Below, piece after piece: positions 1-5,732 of a DNA stretch of 8,791 nt. Numbering within the stretch: position 1 is the stretch's first letter; each line of letters starts with the position of its first letter. Source of the DNA: Klebsiella pneumoniae (lineage in GTDB: Bacteria; Pseudomonadota; Gammaproteobacteria; Pseudomonadales; Azotimanducaceae); contig CAMDVY010000100.1 of NCBI GenBank assembly GCA_945878745.1, positions 1 through 8,791 on the forward strand, given 5' to 3'. The notes beneath the pieces were generated by a model. That model was not told the origin of the DNA, did no database searches, and saw only the letters and a list, made by a program, of their open reading frames with translations. Position numbers and translations under genes: made by a program.

Positions 1-116
1 TCTGCCAACTTCATTGGTGATGGCGTTACAGTTTGATTTCCGCTGTTATCCCTGCTCTATCCGCGCTCAATCGTTTCGAAGCTCTGAACACCCCTGCGCA
101 CCATGTTTTGTTGCGA

Positions 117-141
117 GATTATTGTCTAATCAAGGTTAATC
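117..141 (+). repeat. Left copy of a 25-bp inverted repeat
   Basis: This stretch begins GATTATTGTC and ends AAGGTTAATC on the plus strand. It matches the reverse complement of 8753-8777 at 23 of 25 positions; the mismatches are at repeat positions 11 and 23. It overlaps the stop codon of the YsnE-like acetyltransferase, so the repeat supplies the TAA and the end of the last sense codon. Similarity does not continue clearly on either side. A 23/25 match is not expected by chance in a window this size, so some form of common origin or function is likely. The type of element is unknown. Confidence 0.7.
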
Positions 142-606
142 AGACCCTCCATCGAGCTGGATGGTCATGAACACGCTGTATGGGTCTTCGACGTAGTCAC
201 CAAAAGGGCCGCAGACTGAAAAACCTGAATGTTCGTAGAGTTGTTGTGCCGGCTTGAAGGCTTCCGTCGAACCCGTTTCAAGGCTGAGGCGTTGGTAACC
301 CCTGGATCTCGCAACCGCGATGATGTGCGCCAGTATCAGTCGGCCCGCACCGCGGCGCCGAAGCGCCGTGGGTGTGCGCATAGACTTGATCTCGCCGTGC
401 GTCCGGTCGAGTTCCTTCAATGCGCCGCATCCCATGAGAGTGCGTCCATCCCATGCAGTCCAGAACGTGATATCCGGGGCTCGCAGTTTGTCCAGATCGA
501 GTGCATGAACGCTCTCGGGCGGAGAAAGTTCGAACATGTTCTGCAGATGTTCGTTGAGTAGCGCGTGCACCTCAGTGCTGGTGAGATCATCAATTCTGAT
601 TAGCAT
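136..606 (-). CDS. GNAT N-acetyltransferase, YsnE-like
   Basis: This is a 156-residue acetyl-CoA-dependent acyltransferase of the GNAT fold, presumably cytosolic. The sequence closely recalls Bacillus YsnE along its whole length: an N-terminal IDDLT stretch, then SPPESVHAL, TFWTAWDG, GCGALKEL, GEIKSMRT, and a C-terminal ETGS, LYEHSGF and EDPYSVFM. The acetyl-CoA-binding RxxGxG is RRRGAG at about residues 83-88. YsnE has been linked to indole-acetic-acid production in Bacillus, but the substrate is not established, so I do not assign one. The ATG at 606 is chosen because the protein then starts exactly where YsnE does; a longer frame would run back into the upstream phosphatase gene. The ribosome site is weak (CCAGG about 8 bases away). 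It lies 25 bp after the histidine phosphatase and is probably last in the transcript. Its stop codon lies inside the left 25-bp repeat. Confidence 0.9.
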   Translation of the reverse strand: MLIRIDDLTSTEVHALLNEHLQNMFELSPPESVHALDLDKLRAPDITFWTAWDGRTLMGCGALKELDRTHGEIKSMRTPTALRRRGAGRLILAHIIAVARSRGYQRLSLETGSTEAFKPAQQLYEHSGFSVCGPFGDYVEDPYSVFMTIQLDGGSD

Positions 607-631
607 GTTAAACCTGGTGTTCTGAGCGCCC

Positions 632-1186
632 TCAAATTCTGTCATCGTTCCACACCCGCGAAATCGCGACCTCTGAGCCATGTAGAACGAGGCTGAAGAC
701 ATCCGGGTTCGACAGGCGCTCCCACGTATTGAAGCCGAATGAAGGATCAAACGAGCGGAGGATCAAGGCCATCATGTTGCCGTGCGTAGCGATGACGCTG
801 ACCTGTTGCGGCAGCGCCAGAATGTGATCGATTGCTGCACGTCCGCGCGCCATCACAGTCCGACACGATTCACCACCGGGGAAGCACAGATCTGGATCGT
901 CAAAGCTGGAATGGATGGCCTCTCGCCAATTCTCGATCGGCTCGCCACTCAGCTTGCGTTCCACCAGCCGGGGATCAAGACGGATCTCCAGCCCGAGTCT
1001 GGAAGACAACGGCAGTATCGATTGGTGAGCCCGGGTGTAGGAACTCGAAACAAGACTCTCCACACCCAGTCCATCGAAAAACGATGCGAGCACCTCAGCC
1101 TGAGCAAATCCTCTCGCGGTGAGCGGCGCATCATTGGCCTGCCCGGAAGACGCGCAATGGCGCACAAGATAGAGCCGCTTTGACAT
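632..1186 (-). CDS. Histidine phosphatase family protein (phosphoglycerate mutase-like)
   Basis: This 184-residue cytosolic protein has the branch-1 histidine phosphatase layout. The phosphorylated histidine lies in LVRHC near the N-terminus (R9, H10), where most relatives have LVRHG. PLTARG follows at 21-26, a second arginine in SYTRAHQS (R52), a probable acid in LVERKLSGE (E76), and the second histidine in ATHGN (H135). These enzymes remove phosphate from small molecules or proteins through a phosphohistidine intermediate. The substrate cannot be read from sequence; the size is close to SixA/CobC-type members. The ATG at 1186 is chosen over a frame extending to 1348 because it begins directly at the catalytic strand and has GGGAG five to six bases upstream. 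That site lies in a CTCCCGGGAG palindrome. It starts 22 bp after the DUF4345-type gene, so the two are likely co-transcribed. Confidence 0.9.
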   Translation of the reverse strand: MSKRLYLVRHCASSGQANDAPLTARGFAQAEVLASFFDGLGVESLVSSSYTRAHQSILPLSSRLGLEIRLDPRLVERKLSGEPIENWREAIHSSFDDPDLCFPGGESCRTVMARGRAAIDHILALPQQVSVIATHGNMMALILRSFDPSFGFNTWERLSNPDVFSLVLHGSEVAISRVWNDDRI

Positions 1187-1191
1187 GGCTT

Positions 1192-1201
1192 CTCCCGGGA
1201 G
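1192..1201 (-). promoter_or_regulatory. Palindromic ribosome-binding site of the histidine phosphatase gene
   Basis: The perfect palindrome CTCCCGGGAG contains the GGGAG Shine-Dalgarno sequence for the start at 1186. If it folds, the ribosome site would be paired, although a perfect palindrome with no loop can only form a shortened hairpin. A nearly identical arrangement precedes the serine hydrolase gene (6822-6834). The sequence is seen directly; a regulatory role is inference. Confidence 0.4.
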
Positions 1202-1208
1202 GGCCCTG

Positions 1209-1607
1209 TCAGGCCGAAACTCTGGAGCGAGAGACCCAGAACAGTAGTACCCATGGTGCAACCAACTCGACTCCTGCAAGAAGGGCGACTGGCAGACTCG
1301 GTGGACCGTCGACGATGAACGAAACCACTCGAGACAAGCCAGCCGCAAAGAAAACGAGCATCGAGGCTTTGAGGATCGGTGCGTACCGCGCGAGGTCCAG
1401 TGCGCTCATATAGAGGATGACGCCGTACAGGGCGAAGGCAACACCATAGAACTTGTTCTGACTGTTCAGCGTTGGATCCATCGCCGTCTCAGTCGACACC
1501 TGCGCGCCCAGCATGGTCTCGGCGTCCAATCCGAAGACCAGGTGCATCCCGGCGATCACGAAGAATACAGGGGCGAGGAGTTTCAAGACCAAGGGCAGTG
1601 CTGGCAT
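1209..1607 (-). CDS. DUF4345-type small integral membrane protein
   Basis: This 132-residue protein has four likely membrane segments at about residues 5-26, 54-70, 79-99 and 105-125. The loop after the first helix carries HLVFGLDAE and the stretch DPTLNSQNKFYG, which I recognise as the conserved core of DUF4345-type proteins; the length also fits. Function is unknown, and no catalytic motif is visible beyond the conserved polar loop. The ATG at 1607 is preferred to one eight codons upstream (1631) because GGAG (1613-1616) lies five bases before it and the first helix starts straight away. The upstream ATG also has an AGGGG nearby, so the start is not certain. The gene sits 68 bp after the small conserved gene and 22 bp before the histidine phosphatase. 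Confidence 0.82.
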   Translation of the reverse strand: MPALPLVLKLLAPVFFVIAGMHLVFGLDAETMLGAQVSTETAMDPTLNSQNKFYGVAFALYGVILYMSALDLARYAPILKASMLVFFAAGLSRVVSFIVDGPPSLPVALLAGVELVAPWVLLFWVSRSRVSA

Positions 1608-1675
1608 ATGGACTCCGACCGGACAGATCATCAGCCCCTACTATATCAACCAGTCTCCAGCACTCTGTACAAATA

Positions 1676-2098
1676 TCATTTTGTGCGCATGCGATTGTTG
1701 CGCGCGTTGTGCTCGAGCTCGCACAGGCCGAGGGCTTCCATCAAAGGCGGCAGATAAACACCGAAGCGGCCGCGCAGGCCTTTCTTCAGACCATACCAAC
1801 CACCTACCGGATTCGTAGTGGCGCGCCCCCAGGCTTCGACGGTGCCATCCTTGACCGGTTTCTGTTCATCGGCGCCGCCTAATTCAACCCAGTCACCCGC
1901 TTCCTTCAGCATGGTGTAGAGATCATCCACGCAGCGGGCGTCATAGTGCAGAACGGTACTTCCAACGGTACTTCCAACGGTGCAGACAAGGATTTTTCGC
2001 CCATCTTTTTCGTCGACGTGCATGGTATATGCCGATGTCCCTGGTGGTGTCTTGAGCTGCCAGGGATTGTCTTTGGCTCGATCAAGTATTGTCGTCAT
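1676..2098 (-). CDS. Small conserved protein of unknown function (possibly DUF6855-like)
   Basis: This is a 140-residue soluble, charged protein without signal peptide or membrane segment. Its features are an N-terminal NPWQLKTPPGTSAYTMH, DEKDGRKILVCTVG, DDLYTMLKEAGDWVELG, a central TVEAWGR, NPVGGWYGLKKGLRGRFG and a C-terminal NNRMR. The strong middle and end give the look of a widely kept family; I associate it from memory with DUF6855, but that name should be treated as tentative. No enzyme motif is visible. The start at 2098 has GAGG (2107-2110) eight bases upstream. A 12-bp direct duplication within the gene gives the protein a GSTVGSTV stretch, apparently a four-residue insertion in a surface turn or strand. 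It begins 41 bp after the epimerase gene. Confidence 0.8.
   Translation of the reverse strand: MTTILDRAKDNPWQLKTPPGTSAYTMHVDEKDGRKILVCTVGSTVGSTVLHYDARCVDDLYTMLKEAGDWVELGGADEQKPVKDGTVEAWGRATTNPVGGWYGLKKGLRGRFGVYLPPLMEALGLCELEHNARNNRMRTK
1952..1981 (-). repeat. In-frame 12-bp tandem repeat, 2.5 copies
   Basis: The plus-strand unit AACGGTACTTCC occurs twice without change at 1952-1963 and 1964-1975, followed by a half unit AACGGT at 1976-1981. On the coding strand it reads T-V-G-S repeated, so gain or loss of a unit changes the protein by four residues and keeps the frame. Two perfect units suggest a recent slippage event. Confidence 0.9.
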
Positions 2099-2139
2099 GG
2101 AACTTTCCTCTTTGAGTCGAATGAGGCGGAGTACTTCGG

Positions 2140-3123
2140 CTATTCAACAGGATAAGGCCAATCCGTGAACGTTTCGACGTGATAGCCCTTCGAGCCGATG
2201 CGGCGAGTCAGCGCACTGCGGTGGTCCTCACCTCGTCGCAGTCGATCAAGGGTGTGCTCAAAGTTGTGAAGAGGCTCCCAGCCCAACATCAGTCTGGCAC
2301 GCTCGTTCACGTAAACCCGGTCAATGTCGGCCGGCACCTTCCAACCCAGCTCGTCATAAATCTGCTCGTATCCGGGGACGCGCCGGCGCAGCACACCTGC
2401 GACATCGATTCTCAGTTCTGCCAGATCTTCCTGTGTGAAAGGTGACGTTGCACTGATGATGAATTTGCCAAACCCGATGTCCGGGATACGTTCCAGAGCC
2501 TTGAGATGTGCGCTGACGATGTCTTCCACATCGGCTCGGCGATTGAGAAATTCGTTCACCTTCAGATTCAGTTCGTCATACGAATCGCGCTGCGCCTTGT
2601 TGTCATCGGCTTCCGGAAAAAAACGGGCAGTCCGCAGCACGATGCAGCCGAGCCCTTGATTGCGATGGAAGAGCTGACAGAGATCCTCCGCCGCAGTTTT
2701 GGTCGCACCATAGATGTTCTTTGGTACAGACCTGACGTCTTCCGTGATCCAGGATGCCGGAGAGCTTCTCGGTGGTGAAAGGGCATCACCGAATGCACTG
2801 GTCGTGCTTGTGAAGATGAAAGCCTGCACGCCGGCGGCAACCGCCTCCTCCAGCAGGTTCAGCGTGCCAGTGATGTTGGTGTCAACAAATTGCTGGCGGC
2901 TGTGTGTGCCGACGTGTGGTTTGTGCAATGTTGCGGTATGGAAAACGGCATCCACGCCAACCATGCTTTCCCGTACTGCGTCGCGATTGGTGATTGATAT
3001 CACCCGATCTGTGAATGGCGACGGGAGGACGTCGATACCAATGAGTGAGTGATGGCTTTCACGCAAGGTGCGAACCAGTGCTTCGCCGAGATGACCGGAG
3101 CTGCCGGTGACCAGTATTTTCAT
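2140..3123 (-). CDS. NAD-dependent epimerase/dehydratase (extended SDR)
   Basis: This 327-residue protein is a full-length extended short-chain dehydrogenase. The N-terminus gives the Rossmann nucleotide motif TGSSGHLG (GxxGxxG, residues 7-13), with an acid at the end of strand 2 (D31) that favours NAD over NADP. HTATLHK near 62-68 replaces the usual H-x-A-A, FTSTTSAFG (104-112) supplies the catalytic Ser/Thr, and YGATK (Y138, K142) is the active-site Tyr-x-x-x-Lys. Such enzymes act on nucleotide sugars or related hydroxyl compounds. The C-terminal substrate domain does not let me choose one, and there are no sugar genes nearby. The ATG at 3123 is chosen because the Rossmann strand starts at residue 2; no clear ribosome site is seen. 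A longer frame to 3267 would overlap the DCC gene. It lies 46 bp after that gene. Confidence 0.92.
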   Translation of the reverse strand: MKILVTGSSGHLGEALVRTLRESHHSLIGIDVLPSPFTDRVISITNRDAVRESMVGVDAVFHTATLHKPHVGTHSRQQFVDTNITGTLNLLEEAVAAGVQAFIFTSTTSAFGDALSPPRSSPASWITEDVRSVPKNIYGATKTAAEDLCQLFHRNQGLGCIVLRTARFFPEADDNKAQRDSYDELNLKVNEFLNRRADVEDIVSAHLKALERIPDIGFGKFIISATSPFTQEDLAELRIDVAGVLRRRVPGYEQIYDELGWKVPADIDRVYVNERARLMLGWEPLHNFEHTLDRLRRGEDHRSALTRRIGSKGYHVETFTDWPYPVE

Positions 3124-3169
3124 GATGCGGAAGCAGGTTGTGATGGACCATTTGGTATCAGTTTTGACA

Positions 3170-3583
3170 TCAGCTCTCCTTGAACCGTGTGCGCAGTTCG
3201 GGAGTCGGTACCATGCAAGTTGCGTTCCGCCCAAACCAGCGATACCTGTTTTGAGCAATACGATCATAGAGCGAGTTTCGAATCAGACGCGGAACGACGC
3301 GGATGGCCATCAGTCCTTTCCAGGGCCATCTGAAGTGACGGGCAATTTCGAGCGCTGCATCTGATTTGACGTATATGCGGCCGTCAGATACGAGGACGAG
3401 TGTCTGAACGTCTTCAGGGTCGAAATCATACTGGCGCAGGAGTCGAGCACCAGCCGGTGATTGAAGCGGAACGAAACGCAGGTCGCTGTCGGCTTCACAT
3501 TTCAGGATGAAGCGCACCGAATGTGCACAGAGATTGCACACGCCATCGAAAATCACAAGGTCATGCACGGTGTGCAGGCTCAC
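3170..3583 (-). CDS. DCC family (DUF393) thiol-disulfide oxidoreductase-like protein
   Basis: This 137-residue protein belongs to the DCC/DUF393 (YuxK-like) family. The diagnostic motif FDGVCNLC occurs at residues 12-19, giving a C-x-x-C pair (C16, C19) preceded by D13, followed by RFILKCEAD and the strand RFVPLQSPAG. The C-terminal half has the usual SDAALEIARH, then a PRLIRNSLYDRIAQNRYRWFG stretch ending in RNATCMVP. The family is predicted to have a thioredoxin-like fold and is annotated as an oxidoreductase, but partners are not established. The start at 3583 is GTG, only 2 bp after the MOSC stop, with no clear ribosome site, so translation may be coupled to that gene. A second GTG five codons inside is also possible. 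The close pairing with the MOSC gene suggests a shared redox context; this is inference. Confidence 0.88.
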   Translation of the reverse strand: MSLHTVHDLVIFDGVCNLCAHSVRFILKCEADSDLRFVPLQSPAGARLLRQYDFDPEDVQTLVLVSDGRIYVKSDAALEIARHFRWPWKGLMAIRVVPRLIRNSLYDRIAQNRYRWFGRNATCMVPTPELRTRFKES

Positions 3584-3585
3584 GG

Positions 3586-4134
3586 CTAAACGGGCAGGAG
3601 CGGTGCAAACCTGGTCGGCGTCTGAGTGATGGTGATGGCATCGGCAGGTGCTACAGCTCCACCATGGATGACGATGGCCATGACTCCAGCCTTTCTGACC
3701 AGTGCGCCATTGGCATCACGGTCCAGTACTGCGGCCAGCAGGCCCGGCATGAAGTTTTCGATCTGCCCACAAGGGTTGCGCAGCCCGGTGATCTCGATGA
3801 TCGCCGATGATCCGAGCGAAAGCCTCGTGCCCGCCGACAGACCGCGCAGATCGATTCCCCGCGTAGTGATGTTCTCTCCCATCTGTCCGGGTTGCACATG
3901 TATGCCTAGCTCCGCGAGCTCATCCAGAAGTTCGGCATGAATCAGATGAACCTGCCGCAGATTCGGCTGGGAAGGATCCTTCGCCACACGCGAACGGTGT
4001 TTAACGGTGACACCATTGTGGGCATCTCCCGCGACACCATGACCTTCTACCAGATCGACAGAGGCGACTGTGTTCTTGGAGAACTGATGTTGGCCGCTGC
4101 GATGTACGGCGATGATGGTGCGGGTCTCGTTCAT
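3586..4134 (-). CDS. MOSC domain-containing protein
   Basis: This 182-residue protein is a stand-alone MOSC domain, the sulfur-carrier domain found at the C-terminus of eukaryotic molybdenum cofactor sulfurases and in bacterial YiiM-type proteins. Visible landmarks are VEGHGVAGDAH at about 29-39, RQVHLIHAELL (60-70), PGQMGENITTRGIDL (82-96), LSAGTRLSLG, and the conserved cysteine in TGLRNPCGQIE (C122), which is expected to carry sulfur or bind the cofactor. HGGAV follows at 157-161. The likely role is handling molybdenum cofactor or N-hydroxylated substrates, but no molybdoenzyme gene is visible nearby. The ATG at 4134 is chosen because the domain begins at once (MNETRTIIAVH). There is no good ribosome site; the longer frame to 4224 overlaps the small membrane gene. 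It lies 16 bp after that gene and 2 bp before the DCC gene. Confidence 0.9.
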   Translation of the reverse strand: MNETRTIIAVHRSGQHQFSKNTVASVDLVEGHGVAGDAHNGVTVKHRSRVAKDPSQPNLRQVHLIHAELLDELAELGIHVQPGQMGENITTRGIDLRGLSAGTRLSLGSSAIIEITGLRNPCGQIENFMPGLLAAVLDRDANGALVRKAGVMAIVIHGGAVAPADAITITQTPTRFAPLLPV

Positions 4135-4150
4135 CAGAAAATACTGACTT

Positions 4151-4354
4151 TCATAGCCGCACGAAGTATGGGGTGACAGCCAGCGCAACTCCAACGGCAA
4201 CCAGTGTAATCGTCCCTTCGACAAAGTAGGGAAACACCATCAGGACGAGCCCGCAAACCATGGGGACGATGACTTTCTCCCGTTTGCCGTAAATGAAATA
4301 GCCGATGCCGATCGAACCGAACAGCATGCCCCACAGTAACAAGGATTCATCCAA
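4151..4354 (-). CDS. Small three-helix inner membrane protein
   Basis: This 67-residue protein is almost wholly hydrophobic, with three likely helices at about residues 5-22, 27-45 and 47-64. A short basic loop GKREK lies between the first two. Similar proteins of this size (L-W-G-M-L-F-G-S-I-G-x-G-Y-F-I-Y-G-K start, P-Y-F-V near the end) are common in proteobacteria. They are sometimes labelled 'amino acid transport protein' without good support, so I treat the function as unknown. The start is TTG at 4354; no in-frame ATG lies upstream of the first helix, and GAGGGAG sits six bases before the TTG. It begins 20 bp after the iron-permease-like gene and ends 16 bp before the MOSC gene, which suggests co-transcription. 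Confidence 0.78.
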   Translation of the reverse strand: MDESLLLWGMLFGSIGIGYFIYGKREKVIVPMVCGLVLMVFPYFVEGTITLVAVGVALAVTPYFVRL

Positions 4355-4360
4355 ACGAGT

Positions 4361-4367
4361 CTCCCTC
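4361..4367 (-). promoter_or_regulatory. Ribosome-binding site fixing a TTG start
   Basis: GAGGGAG on the minus strand lies six bases before the TTG at 4352-4354. Without it the small membrane protein would have no convincing start, since the first in-frame ATG is inside helix 1 (residue 10). The nearby ATG that overlaps the TTG is in another frame and does not give this protein. Confidence 0.65.
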
Positions 4368-4374
4368 GAGTTAC

Positions 4375-4785
4375 CTATGCCTCCGGGGTTCCGGTGTCAT
4401 CAGCGCCGAGACGGAGTTCTTCGCGAGCGCTGGCCGCGAGCGCTTCATATCGACGACGGAAGGCATCGAGCGCATCTTCTTCAAGCTCTTCCAGGTCCAG
4501 CAATGCGTTGTGGGCACCGCGCGTGGCTCGAATCAATTCGTCGAGCTTGATCTGAATCGCTTCGGTATCCCGGTTCTGTGTATTCTGAATCAGGAAGACC
4601 ATCAGGAATGTGATGATCGTGGTGCCGGTATTGATCACCAGTTGCCACGTGTCACTGAAATCGAACAACGGTCCGGTGATCAGCCACAAGACAATGACCG
4701 CCAGCGCGAGTGCAAAAGTCCTGGGTCGACCACAGAAGCGCGACGCTGCCTTGGCGAATCCGGAATATGAAACTATGCGCGGCAT
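4375..4785 (-). CDS. Low-affinity iron permease family protein (bacterial short form)
   Basis: This 136-residue protein matches the bacterial short form of the 'low affinity iron permease' family (fungal Fet4-related Pfam family). An amphipathic start (FAKAASRFCGRPRTF) is followed by helix 1 at about 24-41 (ending LITGPLFDFSDTWQL), helix 2 at about 47-66 (NTGTTIITFLMVFLIQNTQNRD) and a charged C-terminal stretch (IQIKLDELIRA, then about 95-125) likely to be helical or coiled-coil in the cytoplasm. The NTGTTIITF and QNTQNRD signatures are diagnostic. Iron transport by the bacterial members is not proven; two helices are few for a permease, so a membrane-associated or oligomeric role is possible. 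The ATG at 4785 has the best ribosome site in the window, AGGAGGT seven bases upstream. Confidence 0.88.
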   Translation of the reverse strand: MPRIVSYSGFAKAASRFCGRPRTFALALAVIVLWLITGPLFDFSDTWQLVINTGTTIITFLMVFLIQNTQNRDTEAIQIKLDELIRATRGAHNALLDLEELEEDALDAFRRRYEALAASAREELRLGADDTGTPEA

Positions 4786-4792
4786 AAAGGTT

Positions 4793-4799
4793 ACCTCCT
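4793..4799 (-). promoter_or_regulatory. Strong Shine-Dalgarno sequence of the iron-permease-like gene
   Basis: AGGAGGT is a full match to the anti-Shine-Dalgarno core and lies seven bases before the ATG at 4785. It selects that start over the upstream in-frame codon at 4809, and it is much stronger than the ribosome sites of the neighbouring genes, which suggests higher translation of this gene from a shared message. Confidence 0.75.
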
Positions 4800-4841
4800 G
4801 AATGATCAAAGACCGCTACGAAGACTACGTGACCCGGCAGG

Positions 4842-5303
4842 TCAGGCGATAACACTGAGTTCGAGCTGAGGCCGAAATCTGTTGGGCTTCCCCGGGATGG
4901 GCGCGGCGATCTGACCTACCCTGGCCGCCCCGCAGTGAAGATAGAAGCGTTCCGCATTGGGATCGGCATCAATAACCATCATCGTTACATGGTGTGCTCT
5001 CAAGTGTTCACAAGCCGCGGTGATCAAGGCGCGACCAACACCCCGCCGCATGAAGTCCGGGTCGACCCATAAATGATCCAGTTCGACAGGCGTGTCGTTC
5101 ATTCCGAGCTGGCACCAACCGGCAACAACGCCATCGAGTTCGGCCACAAAGGTGGGCAAGGTGTTGATAGATGTTTCGGTTGGAGAAAGCTCAACGCGCC
5201 ACTGCTCCAGCACGTCGACTGGATAACCCCATAGCGCTTTCGCGCGCCATGCAAGCCTGGCCAGGGAATCGGCTTCAGAGAACAGAGCTGGGCGGATAAT
5301 CAT
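4842..5303 (-). CDS. GNAT family N-acetyltransferase
   Basis: This is a 153-residue GNAT protein. The N-terminus IIRPALFSEADSLARLAWRAKALWGY is the typical beta1-alpha1 region with the R-A-K-x-x-W-G-Y motif seen in a common subgroup. FVAELDGVVAGWCQL forms beta2-beta4, LDHLWVDPDFMRRGVGRAL (about 75-93) is the acetyl-CoA loop and helix, and IDADPNAERFYLHCGAARVG (111-130) is the C-terminal half. In the acetyl-CoA loop, methionine replaces the usual Gln/Arg at the first position of QxxGxG, with RRGVG following. The C-terminus PGKPNRFRPQLEL is also typical of this subgroup. The substrate is unknown. ATG 5303 is chosen; an in-frame TTG lies three codons upstream at 5312, and neither has a good ribosome site. 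It begins 12 bp after another GNAT gene, so coupling is likely, but the two are not close copies. Confidence 0.9.
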   Translation of the reverse strand: MIIRPALFSEADSLARLAWRAKALWGYPVDVLEQWRVELSPTETSINTLPTFVAELDGVVAGWCQLGMNDTPVELDHLWVDPDFMRRGVGRALITAACEHLRAHHVTMMVIDADPNAERFYLHCGAARVGQIAAPIPGKPNRFRPQLELSVIA

Positions 5304-5315
5304 GCTGATCAATCG

Positions 5316-5732
5316 TCATTTCAGGCGCGTCGCGTTTTGAAGATAGGCGCCTGAGATTCGGCTCATGCCTTCAGGTTGCCTGGTGAAGCCGAGTTCTTCG
5401 TAGAACGTTATCGCATCGTCAGTCTGCAGGTAGATGTGCTGTCCGGGCACCGCATCGATCAAACTCTGCATGATCCGTTGTCCAATGCCTTGCCGGCGGT
5501 ATGTGCTGAGTGTCCATACGTCGATGACATAGGCGTTGCCAACACCATCCGACAACATACGTCCGTTGGCGATGCAGCGTGCTCCATCGTAACCCATGGC
5601 GACATGCGTGCTGTTTTCAAAGGACAACCTCAGCTGAGCCGTGCTCCTGCCATTGTGGAAGTTGTCGTTGATGAGATCCTGCTTTAACGCTTCCCAATCA
5701 ACGGCGTTGAGATCTGTTCGAATTTCGATCAT
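5316..5732 (-). CDS. GNAT family N-acetyltransferase
   Basis: This 138-residue GNAT protein has the central strand YVIDVWTLSTYRRQGIG (about 68-84), where RRQGIG is the acetyl-CoA pyrophosphate loop. IYLQTDDAITFYEELGF (100-116) follows and a C-terminus RQPEGMSRI. The D-V-W-T-L, L-Q-T-D-D-A and Q-P-E-G-M combination marks a recognised uncharacterised GNAT subgroup. The start ATG at 5732 overlaps the stop of the serine hydrolase in an ATGA arrangement, so translation is probably coupled to that gene. A GGGG tract lies about seven bases upstream. A longer frame to 5834 runs within the hydrolase and is rejected. The target could be a small molecule or protein amine; the sequence does not say which. 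Confidence 0.9.
   Translation of the reverse strand: MIEIRTDLNAVDWEALKQDLINDNFHNGRSTAQLRLSFENSTHVAMGYDGARCIANGRMLSDGVGNAYVIDVWTLSTYRRQGIGQRIMQSLIDAVPGQHIYLQTDDAITFYEELGFTRQPEGMSRISGAYLQNATRLK

Noticed and set aside
1..14. Possible gene start (M-K-L-A) on the minus strand leaving the left edge
   Set aside because: Only four codons are visible and there is no ribosome site upstream of the ATG at 14.
1..36. Plus-strand tail SANFIGDGVTV followed by a stop, resembling a hexapeptide-repeat protein end
   Set aside because: Only 11 residues are visible from the window edge, which is too little to support a gene. No other signal is seen in 1-116.
43..58. Resemblance to the I-SceI homing site (GGGATAACAG)
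   Set aside because: Only about ten bases match and the rest of the site differs; this is expected by chance.
1608..1675. Promoter in the 68-bp gap before the DUF4345-type gene
   Set aside because: TTGTAC and TATAGT are present on the minus strand but are 21 bases apart, too far for a normal promoter, and the 17-base alternative has a poor -10.
2140..3267. Longer epimerase starting at 3267
   Set aside because: The extra 48 residues precede the Rossmann strand, show no family pattern and overlap the end of the DCC gene.
4830..4846. Small hairpin TGACC...GGTCA at the stop of the second GNAT gene as a terminator
   Set aside because: The stem has five pairs and no following T-tract, and the next gene's ribosome site follows within 50 bases.
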